A DNA stretch of 64,000 bases from REEB95 sp963785735 (lineage in GTDB: Bacteria > Pseudomonadota > Alphaproteobacteria > ATCC43930 > CGMCC-115725), in contig CAWAWJ010000001.1 of NCBI GenBank assembly GCA_963785735.1, positions 248,001 to 312,000 on the forward strand, read 5' to 3'. The notes under the pieces are model-generated. The model had not been told where the DNA came from and did no database searches. It was given only the letters and a program-made list of their open reading frames with translations. A program made the position numbers and the translations under genes. Of this stretch, positions 53,192 through 61,658 are shown piece after piece. Each line of letters opens with the position of its first letter. The stretch's first letter is position 1.

Positions 53192-54208
53192 ATGCGCCTG
53201 ATGCGTTCCATGGTCGGCGCGCTGATCGGGGTCTGGATGGTGGGCGGCGCCGCCGGAATGGCCTCAGCCGATCCCTTGCCCATCCGCATCGGCTGGGTGG
53301 TTTCCCCGCCCGAGTTGCAACCGGTGCTGTTCGCCAAGGACGGCGTCGCATCGCATCTCGGCAAGACCTATACCTTCGAGCCCATGCATTTCCAGGGCAC
53401 GCCGGCGATGATCACGGCCTTGGCCTCGGACCAACTCGACATCGTGCCCTTCACCTATCCCACCTTGGGCACCGCGATCCAGAACGCCGGTATCGGCGAT
53501 TTGCGTATCATCGCCGACGAATTCGAGGACGGCGCGCCGGGTTATTTCACCGAGCCCTACATGGTGCTGAAGTCGAGCGGCATCGCCAAGGTCGAGGATC
53601 TGAAAGGCAAGGTCGTCGCCACCAACGCCATCGGCAGCGGCGTCGATATCGCCATGCGCGTGATGCTGAAAAAGCACGGCCTCGTGGATCAGCGCGACTA
53701 TACCGTGATCGAGGTGGGATTCCCGAACATGAAGGCGATGCTGCTCGGGGACAAGGCGGATCTCATCACCGCCTCGGTCCTGACCGCATATGATCCCGAG
53801 CTCAACGACAAGGCCCGCACCCTGTTCACCGCGCGCGAGGCGGCCGGCCAGACGCAATTCGCGATGTGGACGGCGCGCGCCGGCTATATCCAGAAGAACC
53901 GCCCGGCGCTGGTCGACATGCTCGAGGACAGCTTGCGCGCGCTGCGCTGGTATCTCGATCCCAAGAACCACGACGAGGCGGTCCAGATCATGGCGGATTT
54001 CACCAAGCAGCCGCCCGAGCGCTTCGCCTTCTGGCTCTTCACCAAGAAGGACCAGTTCCGCAACCCCACCGGCTTGCCGAACATGGCGGCATTGCAGAGA
54101 AATCTCGACACGGCCCAGCAGATGGGATTTCTCAAGGACAGACTGGATGCTTCGCAATACACCGACCTCAGCCTCGTCAAAGAGGCGGCGCAGCGGCTGA
54201 CGCCGTAA
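53192..54208 (+). CDS. ABC transporter substrate-binding protein (NMT1/SsuA-like)
   Basis: Periplasmic protein of 338 residues. The signal peptide is MRLMRSMVGALIGVWMVGGA with cleavage after ASA. Then come PLPIRIGWVVSPPELQPVLF, FQGTPAMITALASDQLDIVP and DLKGKVVATNAIGSGVDIAMRVMLKKHG, typical of nitrate/sulfonate/taurine-type binding proteins. GGAGG eight bases upstream supports ATG 53192. Transport ATPase and permease genes are absent nearby. It is likely co-transcribed with the thiamine-diphosphate enzyme 44 bp downstream. Confidence 0.9.
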   Translation: MRLMRSMVGALIGVWMVGGAAGMASADPLPIRIGWVVSPPELQPVLFAKDGVASHLGKTYTFEPMHFQGTPAMITALASDQLDIVPFTYPTLGTAIQNAGIGDLRIIADEFEDGAPGYFTEPYMVLKSSGIAKVEDLKGKVVATNAIGSGVDIAMRVMLKKHGLVDQRDYTVIEVGFPNMKAMLLGDKADLITASVLTAYDPELNDKARTLFTAREAAGQTQFAMWTARAGYIQKNRPALVDMLEDSLRALRWYLDPKNHDEAVQIMADFTKQPPERFAFWLFTKKDQFRNPTGLPNMAALQRNLDTAQQMGFLKDRLDASQYTDLSLVKEAAQRLTP

Positions 54209-54252
54209 CCGAGAATCCGCGCCCTTCACGGGCACGCAACACAGGCGGCACC

Positions 54253-55995
54253 ATGAAAGACCAAGCCACGAGCAAGATCAGCGGAGCCCATGCGTTGCTC
54301 GACGGGCTCAACGACATCGGCATCGATTACATCTTCGCCAATCTCGGCACCGACCACGCGCCGATCATCGAGGAGCTGGCGAAATGGGACCGCTCCAACC
54401 GCAAGCGCCCGCCGGTGATCATCTGCCCGCACGAGAACGTCGCCGTGCACATGGCCGGGGGCTATGCGCTCGCCACCGGCAGGGGCCAGGCGGTGCTGGT
54501 GCATGTCGACGCCGGCACGGCCAATGCCGCGATGGCGATGCACAATCTGTTCCGCACCCGGATCCCCGTGCTGCTGATGGCCGGCCGCGCGCCCTTCACC
54601 ATCCACGGCGAGATGACCGGCTCGCGCGACACCTATGTACATTTCGTCCAAGACCCCTACGACATGGCCAGCATCGTGCGGTCTTATGTCAAATGGGAAT
54701 ACTGCCTGCCCTCGGGCGTGGTGGTGAAGGAGGTGCTGCGCCGCGCCCATGCGATGATGCAGAGCGACCCCAAGGCGCCGGTCTATCTGACGCTGCCGCG
54801 TGAAGTCCTGGCCGAGACCCTGGAGGCCGATAGCGCGGCATCCTTCCCGGAGGCCAAATACGGGCCGATCGAGCCGGCCGGCATCGATCCGGAAACCGCC
54901 GATCAGATCGCCGCCGAGATCATCGCGGCCAAGAACCCGGTCGCCTTCACCAGCTATCTCGGCCGCAACCCGGCGGCGGTCAAGACGCTCGACGCGTTGA
55001 CGCGCGAATGCGGCATCCGGGTCGCCGATCCGCACGCCGTCACCCTCAACATTCCGCACAATTCGCCCTGCTATGCGGGAACCGATGCCGGGCCGCTGCT
55101 CGACGGCGCCGATCTCGGGCTTTTGATCGACGTCGACGTGCCCTTCATTCCCCGGGACTACCCGAATGCGAGCGCGATCAAATGGATCCAGATCGACATC
55201 GATCCCCTGAAGACCGGGATTCCGGTCTGGGGATTCGCCACCGACCGGCGCATCGAGGCCGACAGCGCCATTGCGTTGCGCCAGGTGCTGGACGCCGTGC
55301 GCAAGCGGTCCGACGATTCCTTCCGCGCCCGCGTCAAGGCGCGGATCGCGTCCTGGGCGAAGGATCGCGCGGCGCGCCAGAAGCGGCTTGCCGACGCCGC
55401 CGCCAAAAAGGACGGCGCCCTATCGGTCGAGCATGTTTGCGCCGTGCTCAACGCCAAGCTCACGGCCGACGACATCGTCGTCAACGAGGCCGTGACCAAT
55501 GCCGGCGCCGTGCTGGGCCAATTGCCGCGCACCAAACCGGGAACCTATTTCGCGCATGGCGGCGGGGGCTTGGGCGGTTCGGGCGGCATGGCGCTCGGCA
55601 TCAAGCTGGCGCAGCCCGAGAGCCGCGTGGTGCAGATCGCCGGCGACGGCGTGTTCCATTTCTCCAACCCCGACGCGGTCTATGCGGTGGCGCAGCAGTT
55701 CCGGTTGCCGATCTTCACCGTGGTGCTCGACAATGGCGGCTGGCGCGCGGTCAAGGCGTCGGTGCTGCGGGTATATCCCAAGGGCACGGCCTCGGAGGAA
55801 AACTCGTTCCAGGCCCGGCTGCAAAGCGGCCGGCAGGGCGAGGAGCGGCATTTCGAGCAGGTGGCGAGCGCCTTCGGCGCCCATGGCGAGAGCGTGCGTG
55901 ACGCCGCCGATCTTCATGCTGCGATCGACCGCTGCCTCGCCGCGCTCAAAGAAGGCCGAAGCGCGGTGCTGACGGCGCAGGTGACGCCGCTTTAG
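54253..55995 (+). CDS. thiamine diphosphate-dependent enzyme (acetolactate synthase/decarboxylase family)
   Basis: Cytosolic enzyme of 580 residues with the three-domain ThDP layout. The activating Glu61 is in CPHENVAVHMAGGYA, preceded by His60. TAN-type AGTANAAMAMHNLFRTRIPV follows. The ThDP motif GDGVFHFSNPDAVYAVAQ ends in the VLDNGGW portion. Homologues act on 2-oxo acids or couple pyruvate; the reaction here is undecided. Context (FAH hydrolase, Rieske oxygenase) suggests a 2-oxo-acid step in the breakdown of an aromatic or branched compound. Confidence 0.9.
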   Translation: MKDQATSKISGAHALLDGLNDIGIDYIFANLGTDHAPIIEELAKWDRSNRKRPPVIICPHENVAVHMAGGYALATGRGQAVLVHVDAGTANAAMAMHNLFRTRIPVLLMAGRAPFTIHGEMTGSRDTYVHFVQDPYDMASIVRSYVKWEYCLPSGVVVKEVLRRAHAMMQSDPKAPVYLTLPREVLAETLEADSAASFPEAKYGPIEPAGIDPETADQIAAEIIAAKNPVAFTSYLGRNPAAVKTLDALTRECGIRVADPHAVTLNIPHNSPCYAGTDAGPLLDGADLGLLIDVDVPFIPRDYPNASAIKWIQIDIDPLKTGIPVWGFATDRRIEADSAIALRQVLDAVRKRSDDSFRARVKARIASWAKDRAARQKRLADAAAKKDGALSVEHVCAVLNAKLTADDIVVNEAVTNAGAVLGQLPRTKPGTYFAHGGGGLGGSGGMALGIKLAQPESRVVQIAGDGVFHFSNPDAVYAVAQQFRLPIFTVVLDNGGWRAVKASVLRVYPKGTASEENSFQARLQSGRQGEERHFEQVASAFGAHGESVRDAADLHAAIDRCLAALKEGRSAVLTAQVTPL

Positions 55996-56053
55996 AGCGA
56001 GGAACTGGCGGGCCACGACCGACGATGATGAGCACTATGTTTACGCCATAGCC

Positions 56054-56605
56054 CTATGATAGGTCGGTGCTGGTTTCTGGCGACAGAGGGGCATCCTTGT
56101 GTTGCCCCCGCTTCTGCTCGTCGACCGACTTAACAACAAGAAGCTTAAATTGGGCGAACGTATCCATGAGCACCGTCGCCCGCTTCATAAAGTGGTCGAA
56201 CCTGGACCAGTCGAAAAATTCTGCCCCAACCCAATCGTCTTCTTCCAAAAATTTAGAATGCCAGACGACCAGCGGCCTTTCTTCATTCGTCCACATCCAA
56301 ACGCCATGACCAATCAAGTTACGTTCCTTGCAAGCGCCTTGAGCGCCGGCGCATATTTTGTCCGTTTCAGCGCCCGGAATTTGATCGACGGCTTGCTTAA
56401 GAAGCCGAAAATTCTGGTCACCCCAAGCCTTCGCGATTTGCTTCTTGCGCTCGAGATCGGCCTGCTCCAGCTCCCAGATGATTTCAACGCAACAGGATTC
56501 AATCCGGCTATAGAGCACGACTGCGTCGGCGATCGCTATCTTCAGCCGATCCGGAAGCTCAAAGCTCCATGTCAAATTCGGAGATCGATGTTTGGCAACG
56601 GACAT
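56054..56605 (-). CDS. hypothetical protein, possible HEPN-like
   Basis: Protein of 183 residues, helical, acidic and basic residues mixed. Notable is ERNLIGHGVW at about 114-123, which contains Arg-x4-His, the pattern of HEPN ribonucleases. The preceding helix VVLYSRIESCCVEIIWELEQ resembles the first HEPN helix. Base composition is well below the window average (many AT-ending codons), so it is probably acquired. There is no recognised antitoxin beside it. The HEPN reading is a guess from one motif; it may be an unrelated protein. Confidence 0.6.
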   Translation of the reverse strand: MSVAKHRSPNLTWSFELPDRLKIAIADAVVLYSRIESCCVEIIWELEQADLERKKQIAKAWGDQNFRLLKQAVDQIPGAETDKICAGAQGACKERNLIGHGVWMWTNEERPLVVWHSKFLEEDDWVGAEFFDWSRFDHFMKRATVLMDTFAQFKLLVVKSVDEQKRGQHKDAPLSPETSTDLS

Positions 56606-56735
56606 AACTGCCGCCTGAATCAGTAGCTCGCAAGGGCAACTGGTATATTCATCTCGCGCCCAGCTCGATTTATCGAGACAGTGACACGTTGGCCTTGGCG
56701 CTGTTTAAGACACTCGTTAAATTGCGCTTGGTCGG

Positions 56736-57410
56736 CTACGGGCTGACATCAGCCTTCAGAACAATATCGCCAGGCAGAAAGCCTGCGGCAGCGCAGGCGA
56801 CGTGGACAACGGTCGTTAGAACGACACCGTTCACTGTTCCGACCTGCTGAGATTCGGTCGCATTCAAATTCCTATACTGTGCTCCAAAGGCGTACTTGAC
56901 CTTGACCAGATAGACCGCGAGGAAATAGAAGCGGTACACAGACATCGGGATTAACGTAGTCTGCGAACATAAGTCGTTGTAAGTGCAGAGCCATAAGTGG
57001 TGGCACTGCCACCGGTACGAAATGCCGTCGCAGTACGTTTGTGATGGATGTTTGCGTAGTGGGAAGTGCCAGCGGTACGGCAGTCTGAACTGTTCGGGCA
57101 TACTTGCCATAGGTCAAAACTGGATCGGCGCCGATCGCTTTACCTTGCTGTAATGCATCATCATCCGAACCCGTGGGCCATTGTAGCTAGACACTCCAAT
57201 GACGACATACCATCGGCAGCCAGTGTCGCGATGTCGGTCTTTGGATCGCCGCTGCGATAAAGTTCCGGTAGCATAGGCGGTGGAGCGACGCGGCGCTGCA
57301 TCAGGTACTGCTGTGCTACGGACGGTGCAGGCTGATAGAACTTTTGTAGGGATTGCCAGCGCAACGCCGAGCAGCATTGCGGTGACTACAATGAACGTTC
57401 GAACTCGCAT
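56736..57410 (-). pseudogene. decayed PDZ-like/secreted protein gene with several frameshifts
   Basis: Pieces of one protein occur in order in shifting frames. The start is a signal-peptide-like MRVRTFIVVTAMLLGVALA, then QPAPSVAQQYLMQRRVAPPP to SGDPKTDIATLAADG, then YVVIGVSSYNGP, then SDDDALQQGKAIGADPVLTY plus GKYARTVQTAVPLALPTTQT. TATAFRTGGSATTYGSALTT follows, then LAVYLVKVKYAFGAQYRNLN to QQVGTVNGVVLTTVV and GFLPGDIVLKAD. At least five frame changes are needed to connect them. The last piece (GVVLTTVV...AGFLPGDIVL) looks like a PDZ core. The order matches one ancestral gene. Low GC and loss of frame mark the region as degenerating. Confidence 0.8.
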
Positions 57411-57462
57411 GGTGGTCCTACACGGTGATTTGGCCGTACAGCCACGCATTAAAAGTGCTCAG

Positions 57463-57894
57463 CTAACTGCGCCTGCGGCGCGCAACCTCTGTGAGAAATT
57501 TTGAAACTGGCTGCCATTTGTCAGTGCCGGGAATAGGCGCTTCCCATAGCCATTGGTTAAGTGACACGCCAGCCAGTGCGCTCGCCGCAGCGGAAGGGCT
57601 GACATACCGCGCCCCATTTATAAGCCAAGTCCCGCTTTCGATTGCGCCGCTGAAGGTCTTTCCATTATACGACATGCGCAGCTTCGTTCCAGTCGGCAGA
57701 GTGGTTAGCTTAGCACTCGAGGCGCCACGGGCGTCGCCGTTCGATAGCGTTTTTGCCGTCGCAGATCGGGGCTCTAGCGGCGGCAATCTAGCTTCGGCGC
57801 GCAAGATGTCGTTGTGAGTCTGGTAGAAGGAGACGCGCTTGCTCTCGATCCAGAGGTTGACTTCTACGTCGATGTCAATCTGTCGATGTTGCAT
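57463..57894 (-). CDS. hypothetical protein with RAMA/DUF4357-like domain
   Basis: Protein of 143 residues. The C-terminal part reads LPTGTKLRMSYNGKTFSGAI, LINGARYVSPSAAASALAG and LNQWLWEAPIPGTDKWQPVS. This follows the RAMA/DUF4357 pattern (G-L...Y-G, Y-SPSAAA, LNGW-W), a domain associated with modification methylases and nucleases. The N-terminal 60 residues are unrelated and polar. No methylase is present, so its function is unknown. Composition is lower in GC than the core. Confidence 0.65.
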   Translation of the reverse strand: MQHRQIDIDVEVNLWIESKRVSFYQTHNDILRAEARLPPLEPRSATAKTLSNGDARGASSAKLTTLPTGTKLRMSYNGKTFSGAIESGTWLINGARYVSPSAAASALAGVSLNQWLWEAPIPGTDKWQPVSKFLTEVARRRRS

Positions 57895-58262
57895 CCTGAC
57901 CTCAGATGGCTTGGGTTTGGCAGGTTATGTCATAGTGCTAATTACTAATACGACTAGTGTCAATAGTTCATAGAAAGCCAAAGGCGGATCGACAATGGAC
58001 GGCAAGGGAAAAGCTTGGCCGTCCGGCCCGCGTATGTGGTTGGGATAATTGAGGTTTTGCGGAAACCACCGGCACATGCCTGCCAGCCGTTTCGGCAAGA
58101 ATCGCCAATGATATCAATGATCCGAGCGCCATCCGCGCACCGTTGAGGCAGGAAAGGGCCGGAAAGAGGAGGAGGTTCGTCCCGGCAGCGAACCCCGGTG
58201 AAAGGACTGGCGAAACCCGGCGGCCCATGATAGGTTACATGTAACTATATTGGAGACTTGTC
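57895..58262. promoter_or_regulatory. gene-free stretch with MazE operator-like palindrome
   Basis: About 370 bp with no convincing gene; an 86-codon minus-strand frame here has no recognisable features. Just before mazE lies the perfect 12-bp palindrome GTTACATGTAAC (58234-58245). It adjoins TATATT (58246-58251), a possible -10 box, and GGAG. Autorepression by the antitoxin at this site is the natural reading. Confidence 0.6.
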
Positions 58263-58487
58263 ATGGCCTCGGCATCAAGCGCCAAGCCCTCGCGCATCAA
58301 GGTGCGGGAACATCGCGAGCGCCTGCGCGAGCAGGGTCTGCGCCCGATCCAGATTTGGGTGCCGGACGTGCGCTCTCCCGCCTTCCGGTCCGAAGCGCAT
58401 CGCCAGTCGGCCGCCATCGCCGCCAGTGCTCATGCGCAGGATGATCAGGCGTTCATCGACGCGGTGTCGGATTGGGGCGATGAATGA
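58263..58487 (+). CDS. antitoxin MazE-family protein (DUF3018 type)
   Basis: Small protein of 74 residues. Its N-terminal half RIKVREHRERLREQGLRPIQ is helical and basic, followed by the IWVPDVRSPAFRSEAHRQS element typical of the MazE antitoxins that pair with this MazF type. A short acidic C-terminus (DDQAFIDAVSDWGDE) would bind the toxin. The ATG has GGAG eight bases upstream. It overlaps the toxin start (ATGA at 58484-58487), as in nearly all such pairs. Confidence 0.88.
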   Translation: MASASSAKPSRIKVREHRERLREQGLRPIQIWVPDVRSPAFRSEAHRQSAAIAASAHAQDDQAFIDAVSDWGDE

Positions 58488-58838
58488 GGCGAGGCGACAT
58501 CTGGACCGTCGCCGGCGGCAAGGACTACGCCGGCAAGCCGCGCCCCGTCGTCATCGTTCAGGACGATAGCTTCGACGCGACCGACTCGATCACCATCTGC
58601 GCCTTCACCACGGACGAGACCGACGCGCCGTTGTTCCGTCTGTCCGGTGGAGCCGAACGAGCGCAATGGCCTGCGGGCGGCATGCCGTTTGATGGTGGAC
58701 AAGATTACCACCGTGCCAAAGACCAAGGTTGGCGCGCGCGTCGGCAGGCTGGACGACGAGGATATCCTGCGGCTCAACCAGGCCGTTCTCGTGTTCCTCG
58801 GGCTGGCTGTCTCGCCAAGGACCAAGCAGGAGGCGTGA
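58484..58838 (+). pseudogene. MazF/PemK-family endoribonuclease toxin with a one-base frameshift
   Basis: The first frame gives MRRGDIWTVAGGKDYAGKPR, PVVIVQDDSFDATDSITICA and FTTDETDAPLFRL, the N-terminal half of a MazF toxin with its usual RPVVIVQ core. The second half continues in another frame from VEPNERNGLRAACRLMVDKI to TTVPKTKVGARVGRLDDEDI and RLNQAVLVFLGLA. Deleting one base at 58641-58643 gives the family sequence RLPVEPNERNGLR. The rejoined protein would be about 117 residues, the normal length. Whether the toxin is really dead is undecided; toxins are often inactivated, but this window shows other similar one-base insertions. Confidence 0.85.
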
Positions 58839-58915
58839 CGAGCAATGGCCCAAAGCGTAGCCACGGCTAGGATTGGGTCGTTCCACTTTTTCTCTGCTCG
58901 CGCGATCCTGGCGCA

Positions 58916-59152
58916 ATGTCTCGGCACCGCTCATCCCTGCGCGACCGCGCCGCATTCGGCGAATTGCCGCCCGATCTTTATGTCGTGCCCGGTCCCTGGC
59001 CGCGCCTTGGCCGCCCGGTCAAACACGACGTTGAGACGTGGCGCGTCATCGACGATTGGCCCGCGCGCGTGCCGGTCACGGACGCCGAAATCGACGTATT
59101 CGAAGCGTGGTTCGGTGATCTTTTCGACGAACTGTTCGGGCCGTCTCGATGA
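58916..59152 (+). CDS. small hypothetical protein upstream of the recombinase
   Basis: Protein of 78 residues, start MSRHRSSLRDRAAFGELPPD, acidic C-terminal helix (AEIDVFEAWFGDLFDELFG). It ends 18 bp before the recombinase start and could be co-transcribed. No domain recognised. Its composition is normal, and short genes at this position beside serine recombinases are familiar in alphaproteobacterial islands. Confidence 0.65.
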   Translation: MSRHRSSLRDRAAFGELPPDLYVVPGPWPRLGRPVKHDVETWRVIDDWPARVPVTDAEIDVFEAWFGDLFDELFGPSR

Positions 59153-59170
59153 AGTAAGGAGATTACCGCG

Positions 59171-60998
59171 ATGACCGTGCCGCTGCGCGCCGCCCTCTAT
59201 CTGCGCGTCTCGACGGCGCGGCAGGCCGAGCATGATGTCTCGATCCCGGACCAGAAGCGGCAGGGCGAGGCGTATTGCCAGTCGCGCGGCTACCAGCTCG
59301 CCGAGACCTACGTCGAACCGGGCGCATCCGCCACCAACGACCGCCGCCCCGAATTCCAGCGCATGATCGAGGCGGGAACCAGCAAGCCCGCGCCGTTCGA
59401 TGTCGTGATCGTCCATTCGTTCAGCCGCTTCTTCCGCGACCATTTCGAACTGGAATTCTACGTCCGCAAGCTGGCGAAGAACGGCGTCAGGCTGGTCTCG
59501 ATCACCCAGGAGATGGGCGACGATCCCATGCACGTCATGATGCGGCAGATCATGGCGCTGTTCGACGAATACCAGTCCAAGGAAAACGCCAAGCATGTCC
59601 TGCGCGCCTTGAAGGAGAACGCGCGCCAGGGCTTCTGGAACGGCTCCCTGCCGCCCATCGGCTACCGCGTCGTCGCGGCCGAGCAGCGCGGCGCGAAGGT
59701 CAAGAAGAAGCTGGAGATCGACCCGCTGCACGCCGACACGGTGCGGCTGATCTACCGGCTTGCCCTGGAAGGCGACGGCACGTCCGGGCCGATGGGCGTG
59801 AAGAACATCACGGCGCACCTCAACCGGCAGCCGCATCTTCACCCGCGACGGCGGGCGCTGGGGCATCGGGCAGGTTCACCGCATCCTGACCCGCGCGACC
59901 TATATCGGCCGCCACGAGTTCAACAAGCGCAGCAAATCCAAGGAACTGAAGCCGGTCAGCGAGGTGATCGCCGTCGCCGTGCCGCCGCTGATCGACCAGG
60001 CCACCTTCGACGCCGTGCAGGCGCATCTGCGCGCCCGCAACCCGAAGGTGACGCCGGCCCGCGTCGTCAGCGGCCCCACCCTCCTTACCGGCATCTGCTT
60101 CTGCGCCGACTGCGGCGGCGCGATGACGCTCCGCACCGGCAAGGGCGGGCGCTATCGCTACTACACCTGCTCGATCAAGGCCCGGCAGGGCGAGACCGGC
60201 TGCAAGGGCCGCTCGATCCCGATGGAGAAGCTCGACAACCTCGTCGCCGGCCACATCGAGGACCGCTTGCTACAGCCCGAACGGCTCGAAGAAGTGCTGG
60301 CCTCGGTGCTCGACCGCCGCCAGGAGCGGACCGAGCGCCGCCGCGAGCATATCGCCGAACTGAACAAGCGCGCCGCCGAGACCGACCTGCGGCTCAAGCG
60401 GCTCTATGACGCCATCGAGACCGGCGTCGCCGATCTGGACGACCCGGCGCTGAAGGAGCGCATCGCCGGCCTGAAGGCCATCCGCGATCAGGCCCAGGCC
60501 GACGCCGACCGCGCCCAGGCGATGGCGGAAAGCGCGGGGCAGCAGGCGATCACGCCCGCTATGGTCCAGAAATTCGCCAGAACCGCCCGCGAGCGCATCC
60601 GGATCGACGGCGGCGGCTATCGCCGCGACCACCTCCGCGCCCTGGCCCAGCGCGTCGAGGTCGCGGACAACGAAGTCCGCATCATGGGATCGAAGGGCGA
60701 TCTGCTCCGAACCCTTGCCGCCGCCTCGGGCGTAAAATCGGCTACGCCCGGCGTTCGCAGTTCTGTTCTGAAGTTGGCGGAGGGAGTGGGATTCGAACCC
60801 ACGTTACGGTTTCCCGTAAACACGCTTTCCAAGCGTGCGCCTTCAACCACTCGGCCACCCCTCCATAAGGCGCGCGAAGCCTATCGAAGGGCATTGGCGC
60901 ATGCAACCGGGGCCCGGGGCCGGATTAAGGGCGTTACGGGATCAGGCGACTTGGAAATCGGCTTCGGGCAGTTGATCGGGCGGCGATTCGACCGGTAG
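59171..60998 (+). pseudogene. large serine recombinase/integrase with a one-base frameshift
   Basis: Site-specific recombinase of integrative elements. The resolvase domain has the catalytic Ser14 in LYLRVSTARQ and VIVHSFSRFFRD. The recombinase domain begins around IGYRVVAAEQ and covers ALEGDGTSGPMGVKNI and AHLNRQ. At the CC of 59831-59832 the frame changes. Deleting one C gives AHLNRQ followed by RIFTRDGGRWGIGQVHRILT. A zinc-ribbon domain (GICFCADCGGAMTLR, YYTCSIKARQGETGC) and coiled coil (RREHIAELNKRAAETDLRLK) follow in the new frame. The open frame runs on through the antisense of tRNA-Ser to 60998; residues after about 60770 (GVGFEPTL and on) are tRNA-derived and probably not part of the ancestral protein. 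Confidence 0.88.
60775..60864 (-). tRNA. tRNA-Ser (anticodon GGA)
   Basis: Full cloverleaf with a type II long variable arm (ACGG/CCGT), 5' acceptor stem GGAGGGG, anticodon stem CACGC/GCGTG around the loop TTGGAAA, and T-loop GGTTCGAATCC. The 3' CCA is encoded (ends GCCA). It lies directly after the serine recombinase, so it is the probable boundary of the integrated island. Confidence 0.97.
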
Positions 60999-61193
60999 CG
61001 CGCTATAGGCCTCGCGCGCCTCGGCGCGGATCTGGTTGATCGCGTGGATGATCCGCACCCAGATTTCGGAAGCGCCAACCTCGCCCAATTCCATCAGCTG
61101 GCCGGCGCGAAAGCCGGCGCGCAAAGCGGCGGAGGTGCCGTGGCGGCGGAGCATCAGCAGGGCGGCCTGCCGGATTTCGGAGTCGAGCAACAT
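60942..61193 (-). CDS. small conserved-looking hypothetical protein
   Basis: Protein of 83 residues, start MLLDSEIRQAALLMLRRHG, largely helical (GTSAALRAGFRAGQLMELGE, EIWVRIIHAINQIRAEAREA). It looks like the small helical proteins common in alphaproteobacterial genomes without assigned function. Composition is that of the core genome. It lies just outside the island. Confidence 0.7.
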   Translation of the reverse strand: MLLDSEIRQAALLMLRRHGTSAALRAGFRAGQLMELGEVGASEIWVRIIHAINQIRAEAREAYSALPVESPPDQLPEADFQVA

Positions 61194-61342
61194 CGGCTCT
61201 AGTCATAATGGCAATGCGTGAATACACCGTTTATGTGCGCGGCAACCTTGCCAATCCGGCCATCATGCCGCACCATCACCACGCGACCGTCATGTTTAAT
61301 CCGTATTAAGCGTAAATCATTGGGCTGAGGAGCTGCCGGGAT

Positions 61343-61651
61343 ATGAGAGGGTTTTTCGCCCTGATCTTGCGTCTGATCGGTTTTCTGCTGCTGCTGGCGG
61401 CCATCGCCGTGCTCGGCCACGATTTGCTGGCCTGGCGCGAAAACGGGTCGTTCACGCCCACCGGCACCGGCCAGCTTTGGCACTATGTCCACCACGCCAG
61501 CCTGAGCGCGATCCAGGAGGCGGTGCAGCGCTACATAGCGCCCGGGTTGTGGGACCCCGGCATCGTCACCGCGCTCAAAGTCTGGGCGGTGCCGGTGCTG
61601 GCGCTGCCGGGGCTCTTTTTGGCCTGGCGGTACCGCAAGGGGCGGCACTAG
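61343..61651 (+). CDS. small membrane protein
   Basis: Protein of 102 residues with an N-terminal helix (FALILRLIGFLLLLAAIAVL) and a C-terminal helix (VWAVPVLALPGLFLAWR) separated by about 45 residues (WHYVHHASLSAIQEAVQRYI). It looks like a small two-helix protein of unknown function. It converges with lepA, 7 bp between the stops. Confidence 0.75.
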   Translation: MRGFFALILRLIGFLLLLAAIAVLGHDLLAWRENGSFTPTGTGQLWHYVHHASLSAIQEAVQRYIAPGLWDPGIVTALKVWAVPVLALPGLFLAWRYRKGRH

Positions 61652-61658
61652 GCGAAAC

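Noticed and set aside
57157..57180. CCGAACCCGTGGGCC segment as a partial tRNA-Ser end (left attachment site)
   Set aside because: Only a short imperfect match to the tRNA 3' end and it lies inside the decayed gene.
57968..58228. 86-codon minus-strand frame before mazE
   Set aside because: No recognisable domain, no ribosome site, Ser/Ala/Leu-rich; likely chance frame.
60771..60998. C-terminal extension of the recombinase (GVGFEPTL and onward)
   Set aside because: It is the antisense translation of tRNA-Ser, a familiar artefact, and not a protein domain.
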